The notes under the pieces are model-generated. The model was given only the letters and a program-made list of their open reading frames with translations. It had not been told where the DNA came from and made no database searches. The position numbers and the translations under genes were made by a program. A stretch of DNA of 64,000 nucleotides. Origin: Bog-473 sp963817735. Its GTDB lineage: Bacteria > Actinomycetota > Acidimicrobiia > Acidimicrobiales > RAAP-2. This document shows, one piece after another, positions 35,435 to 45,746 of the stretch. The stretch covers positions 248,001 through 312,000 of the forward strand of contig CAWFPP010000004.1 in NCBI GenBank assembly GCA_963817735.1. Direction: 5' to 3'. Every line of letters starts with the position of its first letter. The first letter of the stretch is position 1.

Positions 35435-37388
35435 TCAAGGGGATGGCGCCAGAAGGCAGTCAACGACCCGATTGACGGTCCCGCTCGGGCTCGTCCCTGC
35501 ATTTGCCGATGCCGTGGCTGTACAGAAATGGAACGTTGCAGCCGATCTGGTGACCGGAGGACCATCGGACTTCACCCCGTACCAGACCCAGGCATCGTCC
35601 TGGAGCACCGGACGCGTGCCCGACACGAGTGCCATGAACGCTGCGGAGATGGGGACCGAAGCGACGCGCCAGTCCACGACTGGGGCGGGTCCGTCGGTGG
35701 GGATCACAATGGTCGTCACACCCCAGCGATCGATTGCCTGCCGAACCATCGTGATCGCTTCCGGTGTCACCGTCGGCGACGTCTGCACCGACAGGTCTGA
35801 GAAGGAACTCCTCAGCCGGTGCGTCGCGTCCACCTCTGCTGGGATCACCCTCAGGCCCGACCCCGGACGCGAGGTCATACCTGAAATCATCCAGTGCTTG
35901 CCATGTCAGCGAGTTCTCGAGGAAGAAAGGCGTCGGTAGCACGAGGAGCACTTGGTGGCCGGACACTGTTGGTCCGATGTTGCGAAACCAGGAGGGAAAG
36001 ACGACCGGACGGACGGTGGCCGGGACGTACGGCGCGACGAACGCAGCCAGTGGCACGAGAGCCAGGGCTGCAACGGCGAAGGCGGCCGCCGACGCCATCG
36101 CTGCTGACGATGCCAGGCCGGTGAAGTCCTTCGGCGCGGGCTGCGCGCTCGAAGGGGAATGCGCGGAACGAGCCGCGACAGAGATGTAGACGTGGTCCAC
36201 GATGAGCCCGAGCATGGCGGCCAGCGCGAGGTAGGCGATGATGATGAATCGATTTGGAAAAATATTTTCAAGCAGAGGGAGCTTGCCGAAGATCGACCAG
36301 GGAAGGGGCAGCCGGTGACTGGCGCCCAATGACAGGAGCAGCGAGATTCCAGCACCGGCAGCTGCGAGCTGCAGCTTCCTGTCTTTGCGCCAGATGCAGA
36401 GCCCGGCGATGCAGACGACCACCAGACCAAGCCCGAGGTATTGCCGACTAAAGCCTGCTCCGTAGAGAGGTGTCGTCGCAGACCGCACGGGATTGATGAA
36501 GTCGGCCAGCTTATTGCCGAAGTAAGGCAATGGGAGCGGCCAGATCCGACCGGACAGGTGTGCAGGTCCGGCAAGGGCGAACCAGACGGGATACGCCAGG
36601 AGCACGACTGACACGCCGCAACCGGTCAGCAGCCCGGTCGCGGCATACCGGATCTGATCCACCGAGCGGTCCGATTGCCGGGCCCAGAAGGCCGCGATGA
36701 TCGCGAAACAGCACGCGACGACAAGGGCGAGCATGACCAGGATCTCAGTCCCGACAAAGAACTGGGCGGTCACGAGGAGGCCCAACAGGAGACCCGTGAC
36801 CGTAGCCCTGGTGCGCTGACGAAAGAGCAACTCGTCGAAGCAAAGAATGATCAGAGGCGGAAACATCAGAAATCCTTGATGCAACTGCCCTTCCGACAGG
36901 CTCTGGAGTATGAACGGACAGAAGCCGTAGAGCGCCCCGCCGAAGAAGGCAGCCGGCAGCCAGGTGACCCAACGCCTGAGTAGCACGAACATGCCAAGTG
37001 CGGAGACAACGGGAGCCAGGGTCAGTGCCACGTTCATTGAGGCAACCGGGCCGAAGAGCCACGTAACAGGCATCAACGGCAGGCCGATGGCGAGAACTCC
37101 CGTGTTGGTGAGGAGATTGAACCCGGTCGGATGGAAGAGTGCCGTCGTATAGAAGAGGCTCTGGCCGTGCGTCAATGCATACGCTGGCCATCCGAGGAAC
37201 CAGATAAAGGCTGAGGTGTCGTTGCTGGTGATGGTGGTGGTCGTCGTGGGGTGGCCCGTCCAGATCTTCGACCACAGAATGAGGGATCCCAGGAGGTATA
37301 CGGCACCGGCCGACGGGATGCCCCGCCACCAACCTGACTGCGCTCGAACTCGGGTCGCTGGGCAAGGAATCGGCGGTTGTCGCGTCAT
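35435..37388 (-). pseudogene. Polytopic membrane glycosyltransferase-like protein, frameshifted
   Basis: A protein of about 650 residues with at least ten hydrophobic segments (such as AAFFGGALYGFCPFILQ and LGLGLVVVCIAGLCIW) and a soluble C-terminal part. The N-terminal loop with NDTSAFIWFLGW and the topology suggest a GT-C-like or lipid-linked-sugar handling protein, but no family is certain. The frame breaks near 35890: before it comes SLTWQALDD, and the next frame continues MISGMTSRPGSGLRVIPAEV to a normal stop at 35435. One extra base explains it. The start at ATG 37388 is well defined. Confidence 0.65.
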
Positions 37389-37525
37389 TCCCGGTCAGGA
37401 CGTCGCCGGTCGTCACGCGACCACAACCAAAGAGAGCGGTTGACGCGAAACTCCCGGAGGTTGCCCGGTAACCGATCGGGTCACCGTGGCTCCTCGCCGG
37501 AGTGGTCGTCCACGTGGTGTCCGAT

Positions 37526-38254
37526 TCAACCCGTGATCTCTGCGGCAAGGAACAGCGAGGATCCCGCTTTCCAGTGCCTTCGCAGCGCGAGGGATGCCGT
37601 GCCAACGATGTAGAGCACATCGTTGACCGGTCCAGGGAGGTCGGGAAACTCCGCATCAGCCGTGACGTCCACACGTTCGCCCGTCCTGGTGCGTCTGGTC
37701 CGCAGGTATCCCGGGAGAAGCATTTCAGGGAACAGATAGCTCACTTCGAGAGTAGACAAAGGCAAGCCATCCAAGCACGCCAACAACGACGACCTCGTGT
37801 ACCGCCGGTAGTGCCCGAGCGCCTCATCCCAGGGTGACCAGAGTTTTGGGAGGGCGGGCACCGTGAGGAGAAGGACGGAACCCGGCTCCATTTTCGCAAC
37901 CAGTTCTCCGATGAACTGAGCGTCGTCCTCCTGATGCTCGAGAACATCGAGCAACGTAACGAACCTGGCCGTCGCGAAACGGAATTCCGAGGACGCATCG
38001 GCGGTGTCCCCGTACACTGACCGAAGCATCGAGCCCAGAGAGTCGATCGGCTCAATGAAGCGGTACGTCGCGAGCGGCCTGTCGCGACTGAGATAGGTCC
38101 CAAGGAGCCCAGCTCCGGCGCCAACATCGACTACTTCGAAGTGCGCGTCATTTGGTAGATACTGCCGAACAGCTCTCCACCGTAAACGGTGCCAGAAGAA
38201 GCGCTCCGAATGCTCGACTTGGCGCCGCAGATGGACCTCGAGTGGATCAACCAA
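37526..38254 (-). CDS. SAM-dependent methyltransferase
   Basis: A 242-residue class I methyltransferase. FEVVDVGAGAGLLGTYLSRD is the SAM-binding loop, FVTLLDVLEHQEDDAQFIGELV the post-motif region, and VLLLTVPALPKLWSPWDEALGHYRRYTR the segment typical of ubiE/WbdD-like sugar-cluster methyltransferases. The TTG at 38254 is chosen because AAGGAG lies six bases upstream; it overlaps the end of the GT2 gene by eight bases. The two genes are coupled, so it may modify a lipid-linked or glycan intermediate. Confidence 0.78.
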   Translation of the reverse strand: MVDPLEVHLRRQVEHSERFFWHRLRWRAVRQYLPNDAHFEVVDVGAGAGLLGTYLSRDRPLATYRFIEPIDSLGSMLRSVYGDTADASSEFRFATARFVTLLDVLEHQEDDAQFIGELVAKMEPGSVLLLTVPALPKLWSPWDEALGHYRRYTRSSLLACLDGLPLSTLEVSYLFPEMLLPGYLRTRRTRTGERVDVTADAEFPDLPGPVNDVLYIVGTASLALRRHWKAGSSLFLAAEITG

Positions 38255-39200
38255 GAGAGGTCTCCTTCCACTCTTCGAGGTTGGCGAGGGAAATTCCTCT
38301 CGAATGAGAGAACACCGCAAACAAGACAACAAAGTTCCCCAGTGCCACTACGGAGAGGATGAGCACTCCGAGCAACGTGATCGTGCTCCATCCCGGGATT
38401 GCCGCATTGGTGAAAAGGCGGATGCCGACAACGACCCCGGCACATGTGATACCGACAGCGAACAGCGCGGAAAAAGCGGTCAGCGCCCGCACTGCGATGC
38501 GATCCGTGAAAGGCATCAGCATGCGGATGCCATGCATGAACAGATTCAGCGGACTCATGCGCGACTTGCCCTCGTAGCGATCACCCCTCGGGCAGGGAAC
38601 AGAGACCGTGTCGAGCCCAAGGCTGACAAGTGTCGACGAGTAGCAAAGGTCAAAGTGGGGGTGCACGAGCATTCGTTTCGCCAGCCATCCCCTGTAAGCG
38701 GCAAAGTTCCCGCTCCGCACAGTGGTACCGGTGAGGATACGGAACATCGCTCGGAAGAGGGTATACAGCACCTTGAACTCCAACGACTCGCGGCGCTTGG
38801 TTCGACGGGCCACAGAAAGCGACTTCCCATTTGCCGAAGCGTCCAATACTGGTTCGAGCAGCGCCGGTAAGTCCTCTGGCCGGTCCTCACCATCGGAATC
38901 CAGCGTGACGATGAGGTCCGAGTCCACCACATCGGGCATGAGCATTCGGAGCCCGTAGACAATGGCCCGTTGGTGGCCGAGATTGAACGGAGGCGTGATG
39001 GTCCGGACATCGGGGAAGTCCCGAAGCGTCGAGATCTCCTCGTCGCATCCACCGGTGTCGTCCACGACGACGAACCGAAGGTCGAGGTCGACAAGGGCCG
39101 GGGTCTCCTTCACCGTCGACTGGACATTGGTGCGCAGTACGCGGAACGACGGTACGTCCCGGTAACTCGGACACAGCACCCACAATCGGTCGCTGCTCAT
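38247..39200 (-). CDS. GT2 glycosyltransferase with two C-terminal membrane helices
   Basis: A 317-residue GT-A fold enzyme of the DPM1/GtrB type, making a polyprenyl-phosphate-linked sugar. The nucleotide-binding start LWVLCPSYRDVPSF, the DTGGCDEE turn and the metal-binding TLDSDGEDRPEDLP are visible. Two helices at the C-terminus (ALFAVGITCAGVVVGIRLF, LLGVLILSVVALGNFVVLFAVF) match the GtrB layout. Donor and acceptor are unknown. It is first in a pair with the methyltransferase. Confidence 0.82.
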   Translation of the reverse strand: MSSDRLWVLCPSYRDVPSFRVLRTNVQSTVKETPALVDLDLRFVVVDDTGGCDEEISTLRDFPDVRTITPPFNLGHQRAIVYGLRMLMPDVVDSDLIVTLDSDGEDRPEDLPALLEPVLDASANGKSLSVARRTKRRESLEFKVLYTLFRAMFRILTGTTVRSGNFAAYRGWLAKRMLVHPHFDLCYSSTLVSLGLDTVSVPCPRGDRYEGKSRMSPLNLFMHGIRMLMPFTDRIAVRALTAFSALFAVGITCAGVVVGIRLFTNAAIPGWSTITLLGVLILSVVALGNFVVLFAVFSHSRGISLANLEEWKETSLG

Positions 39201-39677
39201 ATCAGTCCCGCCCCACCCAACTTAGCTTACGCGCTCGGATGCCTTTCTGTCAGGGCGAGGTGCAGCGCCCGACGGCCGCGATCGGTGACAGGCAACGCTT
39301 TGAGCGCACTACACGAGCGGCTTCTCGGGCTCGAACGCCGCTCCTGTGCCCGAACGCCGCGGCCTTTCATCACGGTTCCACGCGGTCACTACACTCACCC
39401 CGCCGACTCTGTGACTTGCATCTTTCCTTGCTCTTCTATCAGAGGATCTGCGACCCCTACAGGAGGATCTGCGACGCCGGAGGCGAAGGAGCGGAAAAGC
39501 CTGTTTCAACTAGGAAGATTGTTGTGACCAACGGTCGGCAGCCACGCCGCCGGTGCCCAGCCTGACCCTGATAGCGTCCTACAGGAACGCTTTGCTGCCT
39601 TCTCATCGTCCCTCCACGAAATGGTCGCCACCCGTGACTCCATCAGCAACGGATCGGTGTGACAGTGGAGACCCCTC
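39201..39677. other. Gene-free interval with a short direct repeat
   Basis: About 480 bases between divergent genes without a protein-like frame. The 13-bp GAGGATCTGCGAC occurs twice, at 39442-39454 and 39463-39475, offset by 21 bp, about two helical turns. This spacing would suit a regulator binding one face of the DNA upstream of the membrane-protein gene. Confidence 0.35.
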
Positions 39678-41627
39678 GTGGACGCTGACAGCCGGCTGAC
39701 GCCGATCGCCGATCCCGAAGAGGGAGAGCGACGACCCCGGACGACCACCGCACGCACCCTCGCCTGGATGGGTGGCTTCACCGCCACCAGCGCGCTGTGC
39801 GGATGGTTCGCCATGTACACCATGTTCACAACTGGCCCTGGGGACGACGAGGGGTACATGCTGATCGCGCTGCAGCAATTCGAGCGCCATGGCGCCCTCT
39901 ACACCCATGTCTATAGCCAGTACGGGCCCTTCTACTTCCAATTCTGGTCGGGTGTGTTTTCCTGGCTACCGGTGTCCGTGGACAATGGCCGCATCATCAC
40001 CACCCTCGTTTGGACCCTGAGTGCCCTCGTGTTCGGCTTGGCCACCGCCATCCTCACCCGCCACCTCGTTGCCGGACTCGTGACCCAGGTCATTGTGGCC
40101 CGGTTGCTGGTCACGCTCGGATCGGAGTCGATGCATCCGGCCGGGTTGGCCACGCTGCTCCTCGCGTTCATCACCTTGACAGCAGCTGCGATTGCCCGCG
40201 GTCACCGCCGGTTCGCCATTCCGGCGTTGGGCGTTCTGGTGGCCGCTCTCTTCTGTACCCAGGTCAACTTGGGAGCCTTCGCCATCGTCGCTCTGGTCTT
40301 CACCGCCTCCGCCCTCGGACCTGGAGGCATCGCCGCGCGCAACGTGAGGGTTGCCGCGACGTCGTTGTTCGTCGCCACGCCGCTGCTCCTCGTCGCCAGC
40401 CATTCCAGCGAAGCCGGCGTGATCGACCTCGGAACGGTGGTGGCCATGTCGGCAGCAGCCATCGCCATTGTCACCATCCGGCGTGAGAACGAGGGGATCG
40501 TCGGGCTGGCGGACATCGTTCGGTGCTCGGCGGCAGCCGGCATCACCCTGCTGGCGGTACTGTGCGCCGCCCTCCTCACTGGCACCACTTTTGCCGACCT
40601 GGTGCGGGGAATGGTCATCGACCCGCTGTCACTGTCGGACGACTTCACCCAACCAGCAGCCTTGTCGTGGGTATCGGTGGGGTGGGCCGTGTTAGGTCTG
40701 CTCGCCGCCCTGGCCGTCCGCGCCCTGCGCAATCGTGCGCCTGGGTCCTCGAGGCGATGGGGCGAGACCGCAGGTGCAGCACGGATGGCTGCAGGCCTGT
40801 TCGTCTTGTTCTGCACCGTGTTGCAAGGACAATTCCCTGCACCGATGGGGAGGCTCAACCTCGTAGTCGCCCTTCCGCTCCTCTTTTTGGTCGTTCCAGC
40901 GCAGCGAGCGTCGGATGACAACGGTCTGCTCGTCCGAGTCTTCGTGGTGGCCTTGGCTGCGATGGAGGTCTTGCAGGTGTTCCCGGTGGCCGGGGCCCAG
41001 ATCTCATGGGCCAGCGTGCTCCTGGTTCCGGCCGGCATGCTCTGCCTGCTCGACGGCTTGGCACTTATGCGCAGGACTAGCGACGCGTCGGCCTGGCGCA
41101 AGGCTACAACCTACGCAGCCGTGGCCGTCATGGGGATCGGGCTGCTCTGGCTGGCGAACGACTTCGCAGACAACTTCCGCAAAGTCCAGACTGCCTATCA
41201 GGCCAATCCACCAATGACCCTACCGGGGACCGATCTCGTTCACGTCGCTCGCCCGGCCGACGTCCTCCTCTCGTCGCTCAGCGACTCGATTCGCAAGTCG
41301 TGTAGCGGCTTTATCACGTACCCGGGCATGAACGAGTTCTATTTCCTGACGAGAGAGACGCCTCCCACCTCCTTCAACACGACCGATTGGATGTTCCTCA
41401 TCCCCTCCAGCCAACAGGAGCAAATTGTCACGCGCATCAAGCAGGAGGGCTCCGCTCGGTTCTGCGTGCTGGAGAGCCCTTTTTGGGTGAGCGTGTGGGT
41501 GGGCAGTTCGCCAACCAAACGGCTCCCCGACCGGCCCTTGGTGCGCTTCATCGAGAGCTTCGAGCGTGCGCACGGCCAGCCCCAGATTTTCGGCGGGTAC
41601 CGATTATTCGTCGTGGGCCGAAGTTGA
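39678..41627 (+). CDS. Polytopic membrane protein, GT-C-like
   Basis: A 649-residue protein with about 11-12 hydrophobic helices. The first extracytoplasmic loop carries an acidic motif (GPGDDEGYMLI) in the position of the catalytic Asp/Glu of GT-C glycosyltransferases, followed by YTHVYSQYGPFYFQFW. The C-terminal part of about 150 residues is soluble (GTDLVHVARPADVLLSSL). This predicts transfer of a sugar from a polyprenyl donor outside the membrane. The GTG at 39678 is chosen as the first start before the protein-like sequence. Confidence 0.65.
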   Translation: MDADSRLTPIADPEEGERRPRTTTARTLAWMGGFTATSALCGWFAMYTMFTTGPGDDEGYMLIALQQFERHGALYTHVYSQYGPFYFQFWSGVFSWLPVSVDNGRIITTLVWTLSALVFGLATAILTRHLVAGLVTQVIVARLLVTLGSESMHPAGLATLLLAFITLTAAAIARGHRRFAIPALGVLVAALFCTQVNLGAFAIVALVFTASALGPGGIAARNVRVAATSLFVATPLLLVASHSSEAGVIDLGTVVAMSAAAIAIVTIRRENEGIVGLADIVRCSAAAGITLLAVLCAALLTGTTFADLVRGMVIDPLSLSDDFTQPAALSWVSVGWAVLGLLAALAVRALRNRAPGSSRRWGETAGAARMAAGLFVLFCTVLQGQFPAPMGRLNLVVALPLLFLVVPAQRASDDNGLLVRVFVVALAAMEVLQVFPVAGAQISWASVLLVPAGMLCLLDGLALMRRTSDASAWRKATTYAAVAVMGIGLLWLANDFADNFRKVQTAYQANPPMTLPGTDLVHVARPADVLLSSLSDSIRKSCSGFITYPGMNEFYFLTRETPPTSFNTTDWMFLIPSSQQEQIVTRIKQEGSARFCVLESPFWVSVWVGSSPTKRLPDRPLVRFIESFERAHGQPQIFGGYRLFVVGRS

Positions 41628-41693
41628 CGCAACCGAGGTGCGCACTTCTTCGTGCTTGTTGGGCTGCGCCCCAGTTCCGCCGGGGTTAGGGCA

Positions 41694-42869
41694 TTACATT
41701 CCAGTCTTGCCTCTGCGGACCTTGCGCTCGAGCAGCCCTTCGTACACGGCCAGCGTCGTCGCAATGACCTGGCGCTGGTCAAATTCCCGCTTCGCTTTGG
41801 CGGCGGCGGCGTGCCCCATGGTGGCGCGTAGACGAGGGTCTCCGGCCAGCAGAGCCATGGCGTCGGTGAGGGCCACTGCATCGCGCGGGGGCACGAGCAA
41901 GCCGGTCGTCCCGTGCTCGACCACCTGCCGGCAGCCCCGGATGTCGGTGGCGATGACGGGCAGCCCCAAGGCCGCAGCTTCCATGGCCGAGCGCGGGAAG
42001 CCCTCCCTGTGCGACGCCAGGACGTACATGTCGCACGCGGCGTAGAGGTCTTCGACGTCGCTGCGGTGCCCCAGAAAACGGATGCCGGACGATTCTGCGG
42101 CGGCCAGAGCCTCCGACCCGATCCCGTCCGCTTTCTCCGGCTCGCTCGGTCCCGCGACGACCACGGTCACCTCGGGGCAGCGCCGGCGCAGCTCCTGGGC
42201 CGCTGCGAAGAGCTCGGCGTAGCCCTTCTCCCAGACCAGGCGCCCGACCGCACCCACGACGACGATGGAGTCGTCGACGCCCAGTTCGGACCGGACGCGC
42301 CTGCGGGCCGCCTGCGCCTTCGGACCGGGCGCGAAGCGCAACAGGTCGATGCCGTTGCCGAGAAGGTGCAGTCGGTCGGTCGGCACTCGCAACGCGGCGA
42401 GAGTGGACAGGTCCTCCTCGTTCTGGACCAGCTCGGCGTCCGAGCAGGTAGCAGCCAAGCGCTCCAGCCCATAGACGGCGGCACGCCGGGCCCAGGAATC
42501 CTCAGCCGTGGCGTAAAGGCCGTGAACGGTGTTGACCACCACCGGCACCCGGGCCGCCCGGCCTCCCAGCCGCCCGTAGATGCCGGGCTTGGGAGTATGG
42601 GTATGCACGATGTCGGGGCGCAGCCGGCGCAGCAGCTGGAACAGCTCACCCGCAGCCTGGACGTCGTCCACGACCGACACGCTCCTGGTGGCGTGGCGCA
42701 GGGCAATATGGCGGATTCCGGCGCGCTCCAGGTCGGCCACGTAGGAACCGGCGGCGGAGACTCCGACCACGTCGAAGCCGGCGTCCGCGAAGGCGGAGAG
42801 CTGGGGCCCGAGCAGCAGCGACAAGCTCATGTCCGTCGTGGTCACGTGGACCAGCAGGGGCTTCCTCAA
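41694..42869 (-). CDS. GT4 family glycosyltransferase
   Basis: A 391-residue GT-B enzyme. The N-terminal domain has LLLGPQLSAFADAGFDVVGVSAAG and DIVHTHTPKPGIYGRLGGRAARVP. The donor domain has VGAVGRLVWEKGYAELFAAAQ and the E-x7-E region HREGFPRSAMEAAALGLPVIATD. It resembles PglA/WbpH-like transferases using UDP-acetamido sugars. The TTG start at 42869 overlaps the deacetylase stop by TTGA. The frame is open far upstream but that part is out-of-frame deacetylase. Confidence 0.85.
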   Translation of the reverse strand: MRKPLLVHVTTTDMSLSLLLGPQLSAFADAGFDVVGVSAAGSYVADLERAGIRHIALRHATRSVSVVDDVQAAGELFQLLRRLRPDIVHTHTPKPGIYGRLGGRAARVPVVVNTVHGLYATAEDSWARRAAVYGLERLAATCSDAELVQNEEDLSTLAALRVPTDRLHLLGNGIDLLRFAPGPKAQAARRRVRSELGVDDSIVVVGAVGRLVWEKGYAELFAAAQELRRRCPEVTVVVAGPSEPEKADGIGSEALAAAESSGIRFLGHRSDVEDLYAACDMYVLASHREGFPRSAMEAAALGLPVIATDIRGCRQVVEHGTTGLLVPPRDAVALTDAMALLAGDPRLRATMGHAAAAKAKREFDQRQVIATTLAVYEGLLERKVRRGKTGM

Positions 42870-43708
42870 GTGGTGGCACCCGCGAAACGGCGACGGTTCA
42901 CCAATCGCCGCAGGTCGTCCTCCATGCGCATCCCCCCCGCCACCTTGCGGCCGAAGAAGGTCAGCCCGTCCTCCACCTGCACCGGCGAGCGGGCCAGGCG
43001 ATACGGATCGGTCCCTCCGTAGGGGTTGGCCCGGGTGCCGGCGAGAGCAGCCGAGGCGAAGCGCACGCGCACGGCCCGGTCGGCCGCCGGCGAGCCGGCC
43101 AGGGCCTTGGGGTAGGCGAAATGGCGGCACTCGACACCCAGCCGCTCCCCGATAAGGGTGACAGACCGGTCGAGCTCCCCGTCCACCGCAGCGACGGGCA
43201 GCCGATCCAAAAGGGCGTGGGTATCGGTGTGGGAGCCGATCGTGACCAGTCCAGTCGAAACGGCGTCCGCCAGCGCGGACCAGCTGAGCGGGGCGCCCGA
43301 TCCCGGGAACGGCCGGCCGCGTTCGACGAAATCAGTCGCCACGTACAGGGTGGTGGGCACCCGGTACCGGACCAGAATGGGAAGCGCCTCCTCGACGAAG
43401 TCGGCTGTGCCGTCGTCGAAGGTGATGACCACCCCACCGGGCTCGGGTGGGGGCGGCCCGGCCAGTGCGGTCAGCGCGCTGTCGAGATCGACCACGCCTG
43501 GGCCGGCCACCAATCGTGCCATTTGCTCTTCGAAGAGCGAACTCGGCAGGTCGACCCGTGACGTCGTTCGAGCCCCGACCCGGTGATAGCAGAGGACGAC
43601 GAGTCCACGCTGGGGCCGGCGCACCAAGTCGTGAGCCACCGCCGCACGCTTGAGGGCCCCGCGCCCGACTCCCTTCGCCCCTGACGATCTGCCCACGTCG
43701 GCCATCAT
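42866..43708 (-). CDS. Polysaccharide deacetylase (NodB domain)
   Basis: A 280-residue CE4-family protein removing N-acetyl groups from a glycan, or a relative of that family. The metal motif parts are VVITFDDGTADFVEEALPIL (the catalytic Asp pair) and GSHTDTHALLDRLP (the two metal-binding His). RHFAYPKALAGSP is the third conserved region. The N-terminus lacks a clear signal peptide. It is coupled to the GT4 gene downstream. It may trim the polysaccharide or act on a lipid-linked intermediate. Confidence 0.85.
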   Translation of the reverse strand: MMADVGRSSGAKGVGRGALKRAAVAHDLVRRPQRGLVVLCYHRVGARTTSRVDLPSSLFEEQMARLVAGPGVVDLDSALTALAGPPPPEPGGVVITFDDGTADFVEEALPILVRYRVPTTLYVATDFVERGRPFPGSGAPLSWSALADAVSTGLVTIGSHTDTHALLDRLPVAAVDGELDRSVTLIGERLGVECRHFAYPKALAGSPAADRAVRVRFASAALAGTRANPYGGTDPYRLARSPVQVEDGLTFFGRKVAGGMRMEDDLRRLVNRRRFAGATT

Positions 43709-43822
43709 GCCAGGCGGCTTCCCAATGCCCGCCCAGACGAGCCCCTCACCTGGCCGAGGATACTCTTACCCCCACTGGCTGCCACCTGCCCGAGGTTGGT
43801 CACCACGTGGAAGGAGTAAGCC

Positions 43823-45079
43823 GTGTCGTTAGTGGTGGTGGTCGGTCAGGGCTACGTCGGACTGCCGCTCGCCATGCGCGCAGTAGAAGTGGGGCACCGG
43901 GTCGTGGGCTTCGACACCGATGAGGTGCGCACGGCGAGGCTGGCGGCAGGGGACTCCTACATCGACGACGTGGGCTCCGCGCAGCTGAAAGCTGCGCTGA
44001 CCACGGGTCACTACATGGCGACGCGCGATGAAAAGGAGTGCGAGGGATTCGACGTCGCCCTCATCACGGTGCCGACCCCGTTGAAAGAGGGCGTGCCCGA
44101 CCTGTCGTTCATTGAGGAGGCCGGAGCCATGCTGGCCCGCCATCTGCACTCGGGGGCGACCGTGGTTCTGGAGTCCACCACGTACCCGGGAACCACCGTC
44201 GAGCTGCTGGTCCCGATCCTCGAATCGGGCTCAGGGTTGGTGGCCGGAGAGGCCTTTCACGTGGGCTACAGCCCTGAACGGATCGATCCGGGCAACGCGA
44301 CCTGGACGCTGCTCAACACGCCGAAGGTGGTATCGGGCATTGACGCTGCGTCGCTGGCATCCGTGCAGACCTTCTATGACGGACTTGTCGAGACGACAGT
44401 GGCTGTCGGCCGGACCCAGGAAGCCGAACTCGTGAAGTTGATTGAGAACACCTACCGCCATGTGAACGTGGCGCTGGTGAACGAGCTCGCAATGTTCGCG
44501 TCGGATCTCGGCATTGACATCTGGGAATCCCTGAACGCCGCCGGGACGAAGCCGTTTGGATTCACCCGCTTCAACCCGGGGCCGGGTGTCGGCGGGCACT
44601 GCCTTCCGGTTGATCCGAGCTATCTGTCATGGCAAGTGAAGCGGCGCGCCGGCCAAGCTTTCCGCTTCGTCGAACTCGCGAATGACATCAACGACCACAT
44701 GCCGGACTACGTGGCGCGTCGCCTCATGATGGCCTTCAACCGGAGAAAGCAGACTATGAACGGGAGCCGCGTCCTCCTGCTCGGGCTGGCCTACAAACCC
44801 AACACGGGAGACTTCCGGGAGTCGCCCGCCCTTGTCGTGGCGGACCGACTGATCGCCTTGGGCGCCGAAGTCAGCGCAGTCGATCCGCACATTGAGCGAA
44901 GCCGGATGGATTCGCGTATCCGGATGTGCGATCTCACCGCCGCTGAATTGAGCACAGCGGACGCTGTCGTGGTGCTCACCGACCACGGCGTCTTCGATTG
45001 GGATCTTGTCCGCCAGCACTCACGGTTCATTTTCGACACCCGGCATCGGCTGACCGGGACCGACGTGGAGCAGCTCTGA
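43823..45079 (+). CDS. UDP-N-acetylglucosamine 6-dehydrogenase, WbpA/WecC-like
   Basis: A 418-residue UDP-sugar dehydrogenase, oxidising the C6 hydroxyl to a carboxylate with two NAD+. The dinucleotide loop VVGQGYVGLPLAM is at the N-terminus, LESTTYPGTT and SPERIDPGN follow, and the catalytic Cys is in GPGVGGHCLPVDPSYL (about residue 260). The SPERIDPGN and NVALVNELA forms fit the group acting on UDP-HexNAc (WbpA, WecC, TviB) better than UDP-glucose dehydrogenases. It supplies the uronic acid for the WbpB/D/E-like enzymes further on. Confidence 0.88.
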   Translation: MSLVVVVGQGYVGLPLAMRAVEVGHRVVGFDTDEVRTARLAAGDSYIDDVGSAQLKAALTTGHYMATRDEKECEGFDVALITVPTPLKEGVPDLSFIEEAGAMLARHLHSGATVVLESTTYPGTTVELLVPILESGSGLVAGEAFHVGYSPERIDPGNATWTLLNTPKVVSGIDAASLASVQTFYDGLVETTVAVGRTQEAELVKLIENTYRHVNVALVNELAMFASDLGIDIWESLNAAGTKPFGFTRFNPGPGVGGHCLPVDPSYLSWQVKRRAGQAFRFVELANDINDHMPDYVARRLMMAFNRRKQTMNGSRVLLLGLAYKPNTGDFRESPALVVADRLIALGAEVSAVDPHIERSRMDSRIRMCDLTAAELSTADAVVVLTDHGVFDWDLVRQHSRFIFDTRHRLTGTDVEQL

Positions 45080-45240
45080 TCGTCGGCCGATGCCCTCTCA
45101 TGACTCTTACCAACCCCGATATGCCGGAGAAGGGTGTCATCTTTCGTTCTGAAAGCGGCCGTCAGCGGCCTGGCAAGAGCAACGGCGTCGTCCTCTCGGT
45201 CGAACGCCACGGCGACTACCAGACGATGCGGTGGCCGAAT

Positions 45241-45564
45241 CTAATGGGGCTGGTTTGGCCAGATTAACCAAGCGCGGGCCTCGGCAAGCTTGCACAGGTC
45301 TTCAGGTAACGCACCGGAATCAATCGCCTCCGTGATCCGCTTGGTTAACGCTTCAATTGCCTCGATCGGTTCTTCGGCCATCTCCCAAGGATACGTGAGG
45401 GTCTCTCGCTGTTCCAAGCGCCCCCCCAGCCTGCACCACTCCTCCGTCGCCGACTGGTTTACCCCAGTCAGCGACTCAACCGAACTGCCTGGTCCCTCCG
45501 CCGTCACCCACTCTGGTGTCGCGCGTCGCTTCGTGTCCAAAGTGGGTATCTGAATGGACTGCAT
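45241..45564 (-). CDS. Hypothetical protein
   Basis: A 107-residue open frame beginning MQSIQIPTLDTKRRATPEW with balanced, protein-like composition and an amphipathic C-terminal helix (EPIEAIEALTKRITEAIDS, then LCKLAEARAWLIWP). No family is recognised. The base composition is lower in GC than its neighbours. It stands alone between the UDP-sugar dehydrogenase and the asparagine synthetase, next to an acyltransferase remnant, so it may be a recently acquired or decaying gene. Confidence 0.4.
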   Translation of the reverse strand: MQSIQIPTLDTKRRATPEWVTAEGPGSSVESLTGVNQSATEEWCRLGGRLEQRETLTYPWEMAEEPIEAIEALTKRITEAIDSGALPEDLCKLAEARAWLIWPNQPH

Positions 45565-45662
45565 CAACTCGCGGACTGACAAAGGGGCGGAATGATTGGC
45601 GTGTCGATCTACGCTGTCGACAATCCCTCGTTGCCACGCGTGACGGACCGGGAACGGCCGCT

Positions 45663-45746
45663 CGCGATCGTCGGTTCCGTCTCGACCTCGAAGGTCTCCG
45701 GGCCATAGCGATCCTCTTGGGAGGCCTCCACCACGGGGCCCTCGGT
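45663..45746 (+). pseudogene. Remnant of acyltransferase 3 (OafA-like) N-terminus
   Basis: Within a stretch without intact genes, the plus strand encodes RRFRLDLEGLRAIAILLGG and LHHGALG. This is the characteristic N-terminal motif of integral-membrane acyltransferase 3 proteins that acetylate surface sugars (RxDIxGLRAxAxLxVxLxH). The similarity ends after about 26 residues; no further membrane helices follow. The rest of 45565-45915 shows nothing recognisable. Confidence 0.6.

Noticed and set aside
45100..45267. Small plus-strand frame after the UDP-sugar dehydrogenase
   Set aside because: About 55 codons, no ribosome-binding site, overlaps the end of the minus-strand hypothetical gene, and matches no family.
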